Source of the DNA: Chloroflexota bacterium | GTDB lineage: Bacteria; Chloroflexota; Anaerolineae; Aggregatilineales; Aggregatilineaceae | Reading direction: 5' to 3' | DNA length: 37,208 nt | Assembly: GCA_012729765.1 (NCBI GenBank) | Contig: JAAYCM010000071.1 | Location: 1-37,208 of the forward strand | Shown: positions 16,524-24,593 of the stretch, piece after piece | Numbering within the stretch: position 1 is the first letter of the stretch | Layout: every line of letters begins with the position of its first letter | The notes under the pieces: generated by a model | Databases searched by the model: none | What the model was told of the DNA's origin: nothing | The model's input: only the letters and a program-made list of their open reading frames with translations | Program-made: the position numbers and the translations under genes

Positions 16524-17036
16524 ATGGCACGTTACACCGACGAAATCCCCAGCACCGCCGCCATCGGCGGCCATCCCATTCACCCCATGCTGATCCCATT
16601 TCCAATCGCGTTTCTGGTCGGCGCACTGGCCGCCGATCTTGCGTATTGGAGCACTGACGATTTCTTCTGGGCGCGTCTGGCGCGCTGGCTGGTCGGGGCA
16701 GGACTGGTAACCGGCGCGCTGGCAGCAGTCTTTGGCCTGGTCGACTTCCTGACCCGGCACCGCATCCGCCAGTTCAGCAGCGCGTGGATTCATTTTCTGG
16801 GGAACGCCGTCGTGCTGGTGCTGTCGTTGATCAGCCTGCTGCTGCGCCTCGACGATCCGGCGGACGCCGTGCTGCCCTGGGGACTCGTGCTCTCGGCGGC
16901 GGTCGCGCTGATCCTGCTGGTGACGGGCTGGCTTGGCGGGGAGCTGAGCTACCGGCATAAGGTCGGTGTAGTGCCCGATACGCCCGGCCACGCGCCGGAC
17001 GACAGTACACCGCGTGGGCCAGGTGTCATCCGGTGA
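16524..17036 (+). CDS. DUF2231 membrane protein
   Basis: This 170-residue protein has the DUF2231 hallmark GGHPIHPMLIPFPIAFLVGA (residues 13-32), followed by three more hydrophobic spans with charged loops (LTRHRIRQFSSAWIHFLGN). The His in HPIHP and the His of WIHFLGN are conserved-looking and might bind haem or metal, but no function is established for the family. AGGAG lies before the ATG. The C-terminus is polar and rich in Pro/Asp. It precedes the methyltransferase gene by 34 bases and could be the first gene of the type III polyketide operon, preceded by the tandem element at 16335. Confidence 0.8.
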   Translation: MARYTDEIPSTAAIGGHPIHPMLIPFPIAFLVGALAADLAYWSTDDFFWARLARWLVGAGLVTGALAAVFGLVDFLTRHRIRQFSSAWIHFLGNAVVLVLSLISLLLRLDDPADAVLPWGLVLSAAVALILLVTGWLGGELSYRHKVGVVPDTPGHAPDDSTPRGPGVIR

Positions 17037-17070
17037 TCCGGCACTTCGAAGAGTGGGGTAAACCGGATCT

Positions 17071-17835
17071 ATGACGAGCCACGACGCTTTCGCCGAACGG
17101 GACCTGCTGGCCGCGCCGGTAGTTGGACGCGCATCCTGGCTGGTTCCCGCGCGCATCGACACGCCGGAACTGCTCGATCTGGGGCACGGCACGCCGCAGG
17201 ATGTGCGCGCCAACCTGGACGAGATGTGGCGTATCAACCGCTATCTGGGCGGGTTTCGTGCCCTGACCGCACATCTTTATCCCCGGCTGGGGACGATGCC
17301 CGATCCAGCCAGCGTGCTCGATCTGGGGACCGGCGCGGGGGAAGCGGCGCGCGCGATTGCCCGGTGGGGACGCCGGCACGATCACCCGGTGCGCGTCGTG
17401 GCGGTGGATTGGGCGGCGCGCCATCTGGACGTGGCCCGCCACACGCTGGCGCAGACCCCCGATGTAACGCTGCTGCGCGCCGATGCCGCCCGGCTGCCGC
17501 TGGCGGCTGAAAGCGTGGATTACGTGATCTCGACTCTCTTTCTACACCACTTCGCGCCTGAAGCCGTGATCCACCTGCTGCGCAGCGCCTTCGTGACGGC
17601 ACGCCGGGGGATGATCATGAGCGATCTGGTGCGCGGCTGGCTGCCCTGGGCGGCTTTCCGGCTGGCCGCGCCGGTCTTTGCGCGGCATTACCTCACGCGG
17701 CATGACGGCCTGCTCTCGGTACGGCGTGCCTATACGCCCGACGAGCTGCGCGAGCTGGCCGAAGCTGCCGGGCTGCGCGGGGCGCGCGTGCATACACATT
17801 GGCCCTGGCGTATGACCCTGGTGGTGGACCGGTGA
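17071..17835 (+). CDS. Class I SAM methyltransferase of the polyketide operon
   Basis: This 254-residue protein has the SAM-binding motif VLDLGTGAG (82-90), the acidic post-motif VVAVDWAARHLDVAR and a motif IV-like region SVDYVISTLFLHHF, typical of methyltransferases acting on small molecules. It is the first of three tightly linked genes: its stop overlaps the start of the FAD oxidoreductase gene (GTGA at 17832-17835), and the type III polyketide synthase gene follows. By analogy with alkylresorcinol clusters it probably methylates the phenolic or quinone product, but the product is not determined. Confidence 0.83.
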   Translation: MTSHDAFAERDLLAAPVVGRASWLVPARIDTPELLDLGHGTPQDVRANLDEMWRINRYLGGFRALTAHLYPRLGTMPDPASVLDLGTGAGEAARAIARWGRRHDHPVRVVAVDWAARHLDVARHTLAQTPDVTLLRADAARLPLAAESVDYVISTLFLHHFAPEAVIHLLRSAFVTARRGMIMSDLVRGWLPWAAFRLAAPVFARHYLTRHDGLLSVRRAYTPDELRELAEAAGLRGARVHTHWPWRMTLVVDR

Positions 17836-19022
17836 GCGGGATGCCGTTCGACGCGGCAGTCATCGGCGGCGGCCCGGCAGGGTGCAGCGCCGCGATCACG
17901 CTTGCCCAACGTGGCGCGCACGTCGTTATGCTGGAAGCCGGGGGCTATCCGGCGCACAAGGTCTGCGGTGATTTTCTCTCGCCGGAATGTATCACGCTGC
18001 TCGAACAGCTTGGCGCGGCCAACGCGATTCGCGCGCTCGGCCCGGTGCCGATCACGACCGTCGAGCTGACTGCGCCCAGCGGCGCACGCTGGGAGTCGAG
18101 CCTGCCAGGGACGGCGTGGGGTATCAGCCGGGGCGCGCTCGACGCGGCGCTGGCGGCTCACGCCCGGCAGAGCGGCGTAGACGTGCGCAAGCAGGCCACT
18201 GTGACGGACGTGCAGGGCAGTCTGGATACCGGATTCACGCTGGCCGTGCGCGGCGCGGAGCCGGTGCGGGCGCGGGTGGTGATCGCGGCGCACGGCAAAC
18301 GCTCGGCACTCGATCGCGTGCTGGCGCGGCCCTTTCTGGAGCGCCGCCAATCGTTTGTCGCGCTCAAGGCGCATTTTTCCGGCCCGCCGCTGCCGGAACG
18401 GATCGAGCTGCACGGCTTCCCCGGCGGCTACTGCGGCCTGTCGGAGATCGAAGGCGGGGCGGCGAACATGGCGCTGCTGGTCCGCCAATCGACCTTCCGG
18501 CGCGCGGCGGGCGATCCGGCGGACATCGAGCGCTTCATTGAGTGGATGGCAGCGCAAAATCCGCGTCTGGGCGCGTGGCTGGCCCAGGCGGAACGGATCA
18601 GCCCGCGCTGGCTGAGCATCGCCCAGGTGGCATTTGTCGATAAGCAGCCGGTCGAGCGTGAGCTTGTGATGGCCGGCGACGCGGCAGGCTTGATCCCGCC
18701 GCTGGCTGGGGACGGCGTTGCGATGGCGCTCTATGGCGGCCAGATGGCCGGGCAGCACGTCGCGGATTTCCTGGCCTGGATGCGCGCGCCGCGCGATCTG
18801 GGCGACAGCTACGCGGCAGACTGGCGGCGCGTGTTCGGATCGCGCCTGCGGCTGGCACGCGCCCTGCAACCGATCATGTTCCGGCCCTATCTGCTGGCCC
18901 CGCTGCTGCACGTGGTCGCGGCGGTGCCGCCCCTGGGCCGCTATCTGATCAACCATACCCGTGATACCCGACTGATCAGCCGTTCGGCTGCAACCCATCC
19001 GCAGCCCGACCCGGCTGTTTAA
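17832..19022 (+). CDS. FAD-dependent oxidoreductase (geranylgeranyl-reductase-like)
   Basis: This roughly 396-residue flavoprotein starts with the FAD-binding AAVIGGGPAGCSAAITLAQR, followed by HKVCGDFLSPE and the second FAD motif ELVMAGDAAGLIPPLAGDG, the layout of the FixC/geranylgeranyl reductase and aromatic hydroxylase group. The GTG at 17832 overlaps the previous stop by four bases, suggesting coupled translation; an ATG at 17841 is the alternative. In the operon it probably hydroxylates or oxidises the polyketide ring, comparable to the flavin enzymes of bacterial alkylquinone pathways. Confidence 0.82.
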   Translation: MSGMPFDAAVIGGGPAGCSAAITLAQRGAHVVMLEAGGYPAHKVCGDFLSPECITLLEQLGAANAIRALGPVPITTVELTAPSGARWESSLPGTAWGISRGALDAALAAHARQSGVDVRKQATVTDVQGSLDTGFTLAVRGAEPVRARVVIAAHGKRSALDRVLARPFLERRQSFVALKAHFSGPPLPERIELHGFPGGYCGLSEIEGGAANMALLVRQSTFRRAAGDPADIERFIEWMAAQNPRLGAWLAQAERISPRWLSIAQVAFVDKQPVERELVMAGDAAGLIPPLAGDGVAMALYGGQMAGQHVADFLAWMRAPRDLGDSYAADWRRVFGSRLRLARALQPIMFRPYLLAPLLHVVAAVPPLGRYLINHTRDTRLISRSAATHPQPDPAV

Positions 19023-19031
19023 GGAGCCGTA

Positions 19032-20111
19032 ATGAGTTCACCCGCTATTGTCTCGATTGCAACCCACGTGCCCGGCGAGCGCTACAGCCAGGACGAAATC
19101 TTCGAACAGATGCACGCGCTCAAGCTGACGGGTGATCCGCGTGCCCGCAAGGTGTTTGAGAAGGCCGGCGTTGGCTACCGGCATGCGATTGTCAACGGCG
19201 ATTACTTTGCCGCTAACCCGACGACCGAGGCGCGCAACGCGTGTTACCTTTCGACCGCGATCCCACTTGGCGAGGAGACGATCCGGCGCTGTTTGGATGC
19301 CGCCGGGTGCGATCCGACCGAAGTGGACGATCTGATCATCGTGTCGTGCACCGGTATCGACACACCCGGCCTCGATCTGCGGCTGGCGGGCCGGTTGGGG
19401 ATGCGCCCCGATCTGCGGCGTACCGGTGTGCTGGGGATGGGCTGTTACGCGGCGTTTCCCGGCTTGCTGCGGGCGCGCGAAGCGGTCCGGGCGCGGCAGG
19501 GCGGGGTAGCACTCGTCCTGACACTGGAACTGTGCTCGCTGCATATGCAGCTTGATGACTCGCTGGAGAACATGGTGTCGGCGGCGCTGTTTGCCGACGG
19601 TGCAGCAGCGGCCCTGATCGGCGACCGCGATAACGGTTTCAGGCCACAGCCGACCGCCAACGGCGCGCTGCTCAAGGGGCCGCGCCTGGTGGATGCGGCG
19701 ACTCACTGCGACTATACCACGCTTGAGCATATGGCCTTCCGCCTGACCGATCACGGCTTCCAGATGCGTCTCTCGGCCTACGTGCCCGACCTGCTGGCCG
19801 CGCAGATTTCCGGTTTTATCGACGGCCTGCTGGCGCGTAACGGCCTATCGCGCGGTGATGTGGGCTTCTGGGGCGTGCATCCGGGCAGCGGCAAGATTCT
19901 GGATTATGTCCAGGAACAGCTCGCCCTTGCCGACGAGCAGATGCGTTACTCGCGCGAGGTGCTGCACGACTACGGCAATATGTCTTCAGCGACGATTCTG
20001 TTCATTCTGGACGCGATACAGCGCCAGGGCCAACCGCAGCCGGGTGATTACGGCATGCTGATGGCGTTTGGCCCTGGCCTGACGATGGAAAGTATGCTCG
20101 TGCAGTGGTAA
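19032..20111 (+). CDS. Type III polyketide synthase
   Basis: This 359-residue chalcone synthase-like enzyme has the complete catalytic triad: Cys138 in VLGMGCYAAFPG, His283 in FWGVHPGSGKIL and Asn316 in DYGNMSSATI. It condenses a starter acyl-CoA with malonyl-CoA units, probably giving an alkylresorcinol, pyrone or related phenolic lipid; the starter cannot be told from the sequence. The gene starts 9 bases after the FAD enzyme gene, behind AAGGAG. The set of methyltransferase, FAD oxidoreductase and type III synthase matches known alkylresorcinol/quinone operons in function, though in a different order from the Streptomyces srs genes. Confidence 0.92.
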   Translation: MSSPAIVSIATHVPGERYSQDEIFEQMHALKLTGDPRARKVFEKAGVGYRHAIVNGDYFAANPTTEARNACYLSTAIPLGEETIRRCLDAAGCDPTEVDDLIIVSCTGIDTPGLDLRLAGRLGMRPDLRRTGVLGMGCYAAFPGLLRAREAVRARQGGVALVLTLELCSLHMQLDDSLENMVSAALFADGAAAALIGDRDNGFRPQPTANGALLKGPRLVDAATHCDYTTLEHMAFRLTDHGFQMRLSAYVPDLLAAQISGFIDGLLARNGLSRGDVGFWGVHPGSGKILDYVQEQLALADEQMRYSREVLHDYGNMSSATILFILDAIQRQGQPQPGDYGMLMAFGPGLTMESMLVQW

Positions 20112-20175
20112 GCAGCATGCCTGTTAAGGGATAACCTACAGGAAAACCAGGCCCGACATGAGATTAAACGGTTAA

Positions 20176-20217
20176 ATAGGCCACATAGCCTACGCCTGAA
20201 TAGGCCATGTAGCCTAT
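20176..20217 (+). promoter_or_regulatory. 24-bp tandem element (copy 3, most symmetrical)
   Basis: Units ATAGGC-CACATA-GCCTAC (20176-20193) and ATAGGC-CATGTA-GCCTAT (20200-20217), each an inverted repeat, 24 bases apart. A TATCTT hexamer is at 20249. This is the clearest copy of the element and precedes the solute-binding protein gene at 20476 by about 260 bases, leaving a long leader. Confidence 0.62.
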
Positions 20218-20384
20218 TCAAATATAGGTATATTTTCCCATGCAAGGCTATCTTATGTGTTCTATATTGGTGAATAACCACAGGATTTACTACTTTATGT
20301 TTAGTATAAGAACAAGCTTAGATAACTCCTCTGCCGCTTTTGGGGCTTCGCTGCCCTTGAATTTTAAAGTGGTTTGTAAACACC

Positions 20385-20394
20385 AAGGAGGTGA
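20385..20394 (+). other. Shine-Dalgarno-like sequence without a start codon
   Basis: AAGGAGGTGA matches the standard anti-Shine-Dalgarno complement but no ATG, GTG or TTG lies at a useful distance after it; the next gene starts at 20476 with its own AAAAGGAG. It lies in the long AT-rich leader of the sugar-binding gene. The 20112-20475 stretch otherwise has only the tandem element; a short frame of 82 codons there is not convincing. Confidence 0.4.
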
Positions 20395-20475
20395 GGCCCG
20401 ACCCCATCACCAGTCCGGTCAGCTACAACCACAAGATACCCAATCGGTATTCCCTACTTTCAAAAGGAGAAAAAG

Positions 20476-21777
20476 GTGCGTAAACTAACCGTTTTGGCCT
20501 TAGTTCTTGTGTTTGCCCTGGGCCTGACACCGGGCGTCATCTCGGCCCAGCAGATCGAAGACTGCACGATCTCGTTCCTGACCGTCTGGAGCGGCGAGGA
20601 CGAGCTGCCCAACTGGGAAAACATGGTCCAGCCGTTCGTTGAAGAAACCGGCTGCACGATCGAAGTTGAGAGCACCCGTGACCTGGTGCCCGTGCTAACG
20701 ACCCGCGTTGAAGCGGGCAATCCGCCGGACGTGGCCGGTATTCCGAGCTTCGGCGCGATCCAGACCTTCATCGATGAAGGCGACGTGTTCCCGCTGGACT
20801 TCCTCGACGTGGAGCGGATGCAGTCGCAGTTTGGCGAAGTCTGGATGGAACTGGGATCGGTTGATGGCACGCTGTACGGTGTGTTCCCGCGCGCCGCGCT
20901 GAAGAGCCTGATCTGGTACAACCCGAAGGCCCTCGAAGCGGGCGGCTATGCCGTGCCGACGAGCTGGGACGAGCTGCTGGAAACCTGCGATCAGATGCTT
21001 GACGACGGTGTATCCTGCTTCGCAGTCGGCCTGGAGAGCGGCGCGGCCAGCGGTTGGCCGGCCACCGACTGGGTCGAGGATATCATGCTGCGCACCGCCC
21101 CGCTGGAAGCGTATGATAACTGGGTCAGCCATGGCATTCCCTGGACGGGCGACGAAGTTCGCGGCGCCTGGGAGACCTTTGGCGAGATCGCCGGCAATGG
21201 GGACTATCTCTATGGTGGCTCGGCGGGTACGCTGAGCACCAACTTCGGCGAGTCGGTCTGCGCGCTGTTCACCGATCCGCCCAGCGCCTATTTCCACCGC
21301 CAGGCGAGCTTCATCCAGTCCTTCATCGCGGACTGCCCCGGTGGCGATGCCCTGGTTCCGGGTGAGGACTTCGACTTCTTCCTCTTCCCCGAAATCGATC
21401 CTGAATTCGGCAATCCCGGCCTCGGCTCGGCTGACCTGTTCGTGATGTTCAACGACTCCGAAGGCGCGCGCGCGCTGATGGACTTCCTGACCCAGCCCGA
21501 CGTTCTGGCCGGCTGGCTGGAAGGCGGCGGTAGCGGGATCGCCACCAACCTGGAATTCCCGCTGGATGCCTATCCCGATCCGCTGAGCCGGCGCGCGGCT
21601 GAGGCCCTGGCGCAGGTGGACGCGTTCCGCTTCGATGCTTCGGACCAGATGCCCGGCGACGTGAACCAGGCTTTCTGGACGGGCACGCTCAACTTTGTCC
21701 AGAACCCCGGCGACATCGACAGCATCCTGCAGAGCATCGAGGATGTGGCGGTGGATGCCTACGGTGCGACCGAGTAG
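20476..21777 (+). CDS. Alpha-glucoside-type ABC solute-binding protein
   Basis: This 433-residue extracellular solute-binding protein starts at a GTG, behind AAAAGGAG. The signal peptide is MRKLTVLALVLVFALGLTPG and ends near SAQQ; no lipobox is evident. Family 1 features include FLTVWSGEDELPNWENMVQP, VAGIPSFGAIQTFIDEG, RAALKSLIWYNPKALEAGGY and the C-terminal DVNQAFWTGTLNFVQNPGDI. The closest known type appears to be alpha-glucoside binding proteins (AglE), judged by the downstream AglF/AglG-like permeases. A hairpin with a T run follows the gene. Sugar control by the palindromic element at 20176 is suggested. Confidence 0.87.
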   Translation: MRKLTVLALVLVFALGLTPGVISAQQIEDCTISFLTVWSGEDELPNWENMVQPFVEETGCTIEVESTRDLVPVLTTRVEAGNPPDVAGIPSFGAIQTFIDEGDVFPLDFLDVERMQSQFGEVWMELGSVDGTLYGVFPRAALKSLIWYNPKALEAGGYAVPTSWDELLETCDQMLDDGVSCFAVGLESGAASGWPATDWVEDIMLRTAPLEAYDNWVSHGIPWTGDEVRGAWETFGEIAGNGDYLYGGSAGTLSTNFGESVCALFTDPPSAYFHRQASFIQSFIADCPGGDALVPGEDFDFFLFPEIDPEFGNPGLGSADLFVMFNDSEGARALMDFLTQPDVLAGWLEGGGSGIATNLEFPLDAYPDPLSRRAAEALAQVDAFRFDASDQMPGDVNQAFWTGTLNFVQNPGDIDSILQSIEDVAVDAYGATE

Positions 21778-21829
21778 GCGGCTGAGTAGTCTCCAGCCTG
21801 GTTAGTCGTGCGAATGCACCCGATCGAAA

Positions 21830-21864
21830 GTGGCGGCTTGGCTTACAAGTCGCCACCTGTTTTT
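21830..21864 (+). terminator. Hairpin with T run between binding-protein and permease genes
   Basis: GTGGCGGCTTG pairs with CAAGTCGCCAC (one G-T pair) and is followed by CTGTTTTT. It is 52 bases after the binding-protein stop and about 190 before the permease start. It could cause partial termination, keeping permease levels below binding-protein levels. The rest of 21865-22052 has no feature I recognise. Confidence 0.6.
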
Positions 21865-22052
21865 CCGGCTGGCTTGTGTCGATTTTGGGGTTCCCTTATT
21901 ATTAAGAGATAACTTCTGATCATCGTGGACGCAAGCCCAGAGTCCTTCCGCTGGCAGTGCGCGCGTCCGGCACTGCCTCACCGCGCCGCACTGGCAGCCT
22001 GATCTCGTCCGACGGCTGCCCGGTTCAACCGTAGCGCAAGGAGAATCGCCGT

Positions 22053-23537
22053 ATGGAAGCCGCACAACAATCTAGATGGACACCGCTGGTCTATCTAGGC
22101 CCCGCCGTCTTCCTGCTGTTCACGCTGATGGTTTACCCTTCGTTGGATACCATCCGCCTCAGCTTTATGGACCGCAATGCCGAAGAGTTTGTGGGCCTGG
22201 AAAATTACGAGTACGCCTTAACCAGCACGCGGATGCAAGAAGCTTTTAGGAACAACCTGATATGGCTCATTTTCTTTACGATTGGAACGGTCGCTCTGGG
22301 GCTGCTGATTGCGACCCTGGCCGATCGCGTCCGCTATGAGGCGCTCGCCAAAGCCATCATTTTTATGCCGATGGCGATCTCTTTCGTCGGTGCGGGTGTG
22401 ATCTGGAAATTTGTGTACGACCTCAACCCGCCCGGCTCACCGCTCCAGCCCGGCAGCCAGATCGGGGTGCTCAACGCCATCTTGCTCAGTCTCGACCCGG
22501 ACGAAAACCTCTACGACGCGGTCGATAAGCTCCGGGCCGAGGATATTCCGATTGAGGACGACGACATTGCCAACGCGCTGATCGCGGTCGAAACCGACGG
22601 GATCGAAGCGGCGGTTGAGGAAGGCACGCTCAGCCGTGACAAGGCCGACGATCTGCTGGACGACCTGCCCGATACGGTGCGCGACTATATGCAGTCCACG
22701 CTGCCCGATCCTGATGACGGCTGGCAGACTCTCGGCCAGTGGCCGCGCACCGCCGTCGATGCGATCAACGCCCGGCTGGCCGAGCTGCCCGAAGGCAGTG
22801 GGCGCGCGATCTGCAACGCGATTCCCTTTACCTGCGCCTTCGAGATCGAGTCCTCTGCCGAGGATGCGATTGACGAGGCGGTCGCCGCCGAGGAGATTGA
22901 TCCTGGCCGGGCGAGAGAGATGCTGAATGGTCTGCGCAGCACGGCGCTGGCTTACGTGCGCAACGGCCAGGAACCCTCAGGCGAGGGCTGGCAGGCCATC
23001 TCGGACAATGTCGCGGGGTGGGATGGCATTATCGCCGGGGTCAGCGGGGTTAACGTGCGCGCGATCAACAGCACGCTGGACACCGGGATCGAGCCGGTGG
23101 ACTGGATCCGCGAGCAGCCGCTCAACAACCTGGCCCTGATCCTCGTCGGCGTGTGGATCTGGACCGGCTTCTGTATGGTCATCCTGTCGGCGGCGCTGAA
23201 GAGCATCCCCGGCGAGCTGCTTGAGGCGGCGCGCGTGGACGGCGCGAACGAAGTGCAGATCTTCTTCCGCGTCATCGTCCCGGTGCTGATGCCGACCATC
23301 ACCGTCGTCACCACGACGATGATCATCAATGTGCTCAAGGTGTTCGATATCGTCTATGTGATGACGGCGGGCAACTTTGGTACCGAGGTGATTGCCAACC
23401 GGATGTATCTGGAGATGTACGGCGGCAACCGCGAGTTTGGGCACGCCAGCGCGATCGCCGTTGTGCTCATGCTGCTAATCGTCCCGATCATGATCTATAA
23501 CATTTACCAGTTCCGTCAACAGGAAGCGCGGCGATGA
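22053..23537 (+). CDS. Sugar ABC permease (AglF/MalF-like) with large duplicated insertion
   Basis: This 494-residue permease starts behind AAGGAG. Residues 1-125 hold the first spans (WTPLVYLGPAVFLLFTLMVY; NLIWLIFFTIGTVALGLLIA; IIFMPMAISFVGAGVIWKF). Residues about 145-345 form a hydrophilic helical insertion absent from ordinary AglF proteins (about 300 residues), made of two related repeats (about 183-241 and 271-342), each with an acidic helix pair, then DDGWQTL or GEGWQAI, then an AIN-containing helix; Cys254 and Cys261 lie between them. The conserved end follows: GVWIWTGFCMVILSAAL, EAARVDGANEVQIFFRVIVP (the ATPase-contacting EAA loop) and the last spans. The insertion sits where the external P2 loop of E. 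coli MalF is and may contact the binding protein. The stop overlaps the next gene (ATGA). Confidence 0.85.
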   Translation: MEAAQQSRWTPLVYLGPAVFLLFTLMVYPSLDTIRLSFMDRNAEEFVGLENYEYALTSTRMQEAFRNNLIWLIFFTIGTVALGLLIATLADRVRYEALAKAIIFMPMAISFVGAGVIWKFVYDLNPPGSPLQPGSQIGVLNAILLSLDPDENLYDAVDKLRAEDIPIEDDDIANALIAVETDGIEAAVEEGTLSRDKADDLLDDLPDTVRDYMQSTLPDPDDGWQTLGQWPRTAVDAINARLAELPEGSGRAICNAIPFTCAFEIESSAEDAIDEAVAAEEIDPGRAREMLNGLRSTALAYVRNGQEPSGEGWQAISDNVAGWDGIIAGVSGVNVRAINSTLDTGIEPVDWIREQPLNNLALILVGVWIWTGFCMVILSAALKSIPGELLEAARVDGANEVQIFFRVIVPVLMPTITVVTTTMIINVLKVFDIVYVMTAGNFGTEVIANRMYLEMYGGNREFGHASAIAVVLMLLIVPIMIYNIYQFRQQEARR

Positions 23538-24469
23538 CAAGTACAACTTCCCCAGTGACAAGTACAACCGTGATGACTGCTGGATCGACAGCACCTGGTT
23601 TCAACTGGCGGCGCTTTTTCGCGCGGCTTCCCTTGCATTTCGGCCTGATCGGGCTGGCCGTGCTCTGGATTCTGCCGACGATTGGCCTGCTCATCAGCTC
23701 GTTCCGCAACCAGCAGGACATCTCCTCAACCGGGTGGTGGACGGTGTTTAAGACTCCGCTGGACTTCACCCAGTTCACCCTGGAAAACTACGATACCGTC
23801 ATCAACAACCCGAACTACGACATGGGCCGGGCGTTTCTCAACAGCCTGATTATCACCCTGCCGGTGACGTTCTTCGTGCTGTTGTTTGCGGCGGCAGCGG
23901 CCTATGCGTTCTCCTGGATGCGTTTTCGGCGGCGTGAGACGTTGTTCATCATCCTGGTCGGGATGCTGGTCGTGCCGCTGCAGCTCACGTTCATCCCCGT
24001 GCTGCGCATGTTCAACACCTTCGGCATCACCAACAACTCCTACCTGCCCTACCTGGGAATCTGGATCGCCCACACCGCCTACGGCCTGCCCTACTCGATC
24101 TATCTTCTGCGCAACTTTATGGGCGGGCTGCCGCGTGAGATCTTCGAGTCGGCGTTCCTGGACGGCTGCTCGCATCACACCGCGTTTCTGAGGCTGGCGC
24201 TGCCGCTCTCGGTCCCGGCGATTGCCTCGCTGGTGATCTTCCAGTTCCTGTGGGTGTGGAACGACCTGCTGGTGGCGCTGATCTACGTGGGCGGTGGGCG
24301 CTATGCCCCGCTGACGTATGCCCTCAGCGGTCTGGTGAACTCGCTGGGCCAGGACTGGCACCTGCTGACGGCGGCGGCCTTCGTCTCGATGGCGGTGCCG
24401 CTGGCGGTGTTCCTGGCGCTCCAACGCTACTTTGTGCGCGGTATCCTGGCCGGCTCGATCAAGGGCTAA
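23534..24469 (+). CDS. Sugar ABC permease (AglG/MalG-like)
   Basis: This 311-residue inner-membrane permease has a first span after a Thr-rich N-terminus (FGLIGLAVLWILPTIGLLIS), a long periplasmic loop (STGWWTVFKTPLDFTQFTLE) and further spans. The EAA loop reads GLPREIFESAFLDGCSHHTA, which contacts the ATPase, and the protein ends FVRGILAGSIKG. The start overlaps the previous stop by four bases (ATGA at 23534-23537), indicating translational coupling. It pairs with the MalF-like protein at 22053. No ATPase gene is near, so a shared MsmX/MalK-type subunit is expected. A T run at 24487-24493 follows, with a weak stem. Confidence 0.9.
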   Translation: MTSTTSPVTSTTVMTAGSTAPGFNWRRFFARLPLHFGLIGLAVLWILPTIGLLISSFRNQQDISSTGWWTVFKTPLDFTQFTLENYDTVINNPNYDMGRAFLNSLIITLPVTFFVLLFAAAAAYAFSWMRFRRRETLFIILVGMLVVPLQLTFIPVLRMFNTFGITNNSYLPYLGIWIAHTAYGLPYSIYLLRNFMGGLPREIFESAFLDGCSHHTAFLRLALPLSVPAIASLVIFQFLWVWNDLLVALIYVGGGRYAPLTYALSGLVNSLGQDWHLLTAAAFVSMAVPLAVFLALQRYFVRGILAGSIKG

Positions 24470-24593
24470 GGTCGCGCGCCGCAGCGGTTTTTTTGCCTGC
24501 TGACGACCTCTGTTGATACGTTCTGGCCGGTGGACCTGACCCGTGATCGGGCTGCTCACCGGCCCGTTTTATTCTCCCCTGAAGGTATGCGCT

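Noticed and set aside
20240..20488. An 82-codon frame before the second binding-protein gene
   Set aside because: It has no ribosome site, mixed composition and no recognisable fold, and overlaps the start of the real gene.
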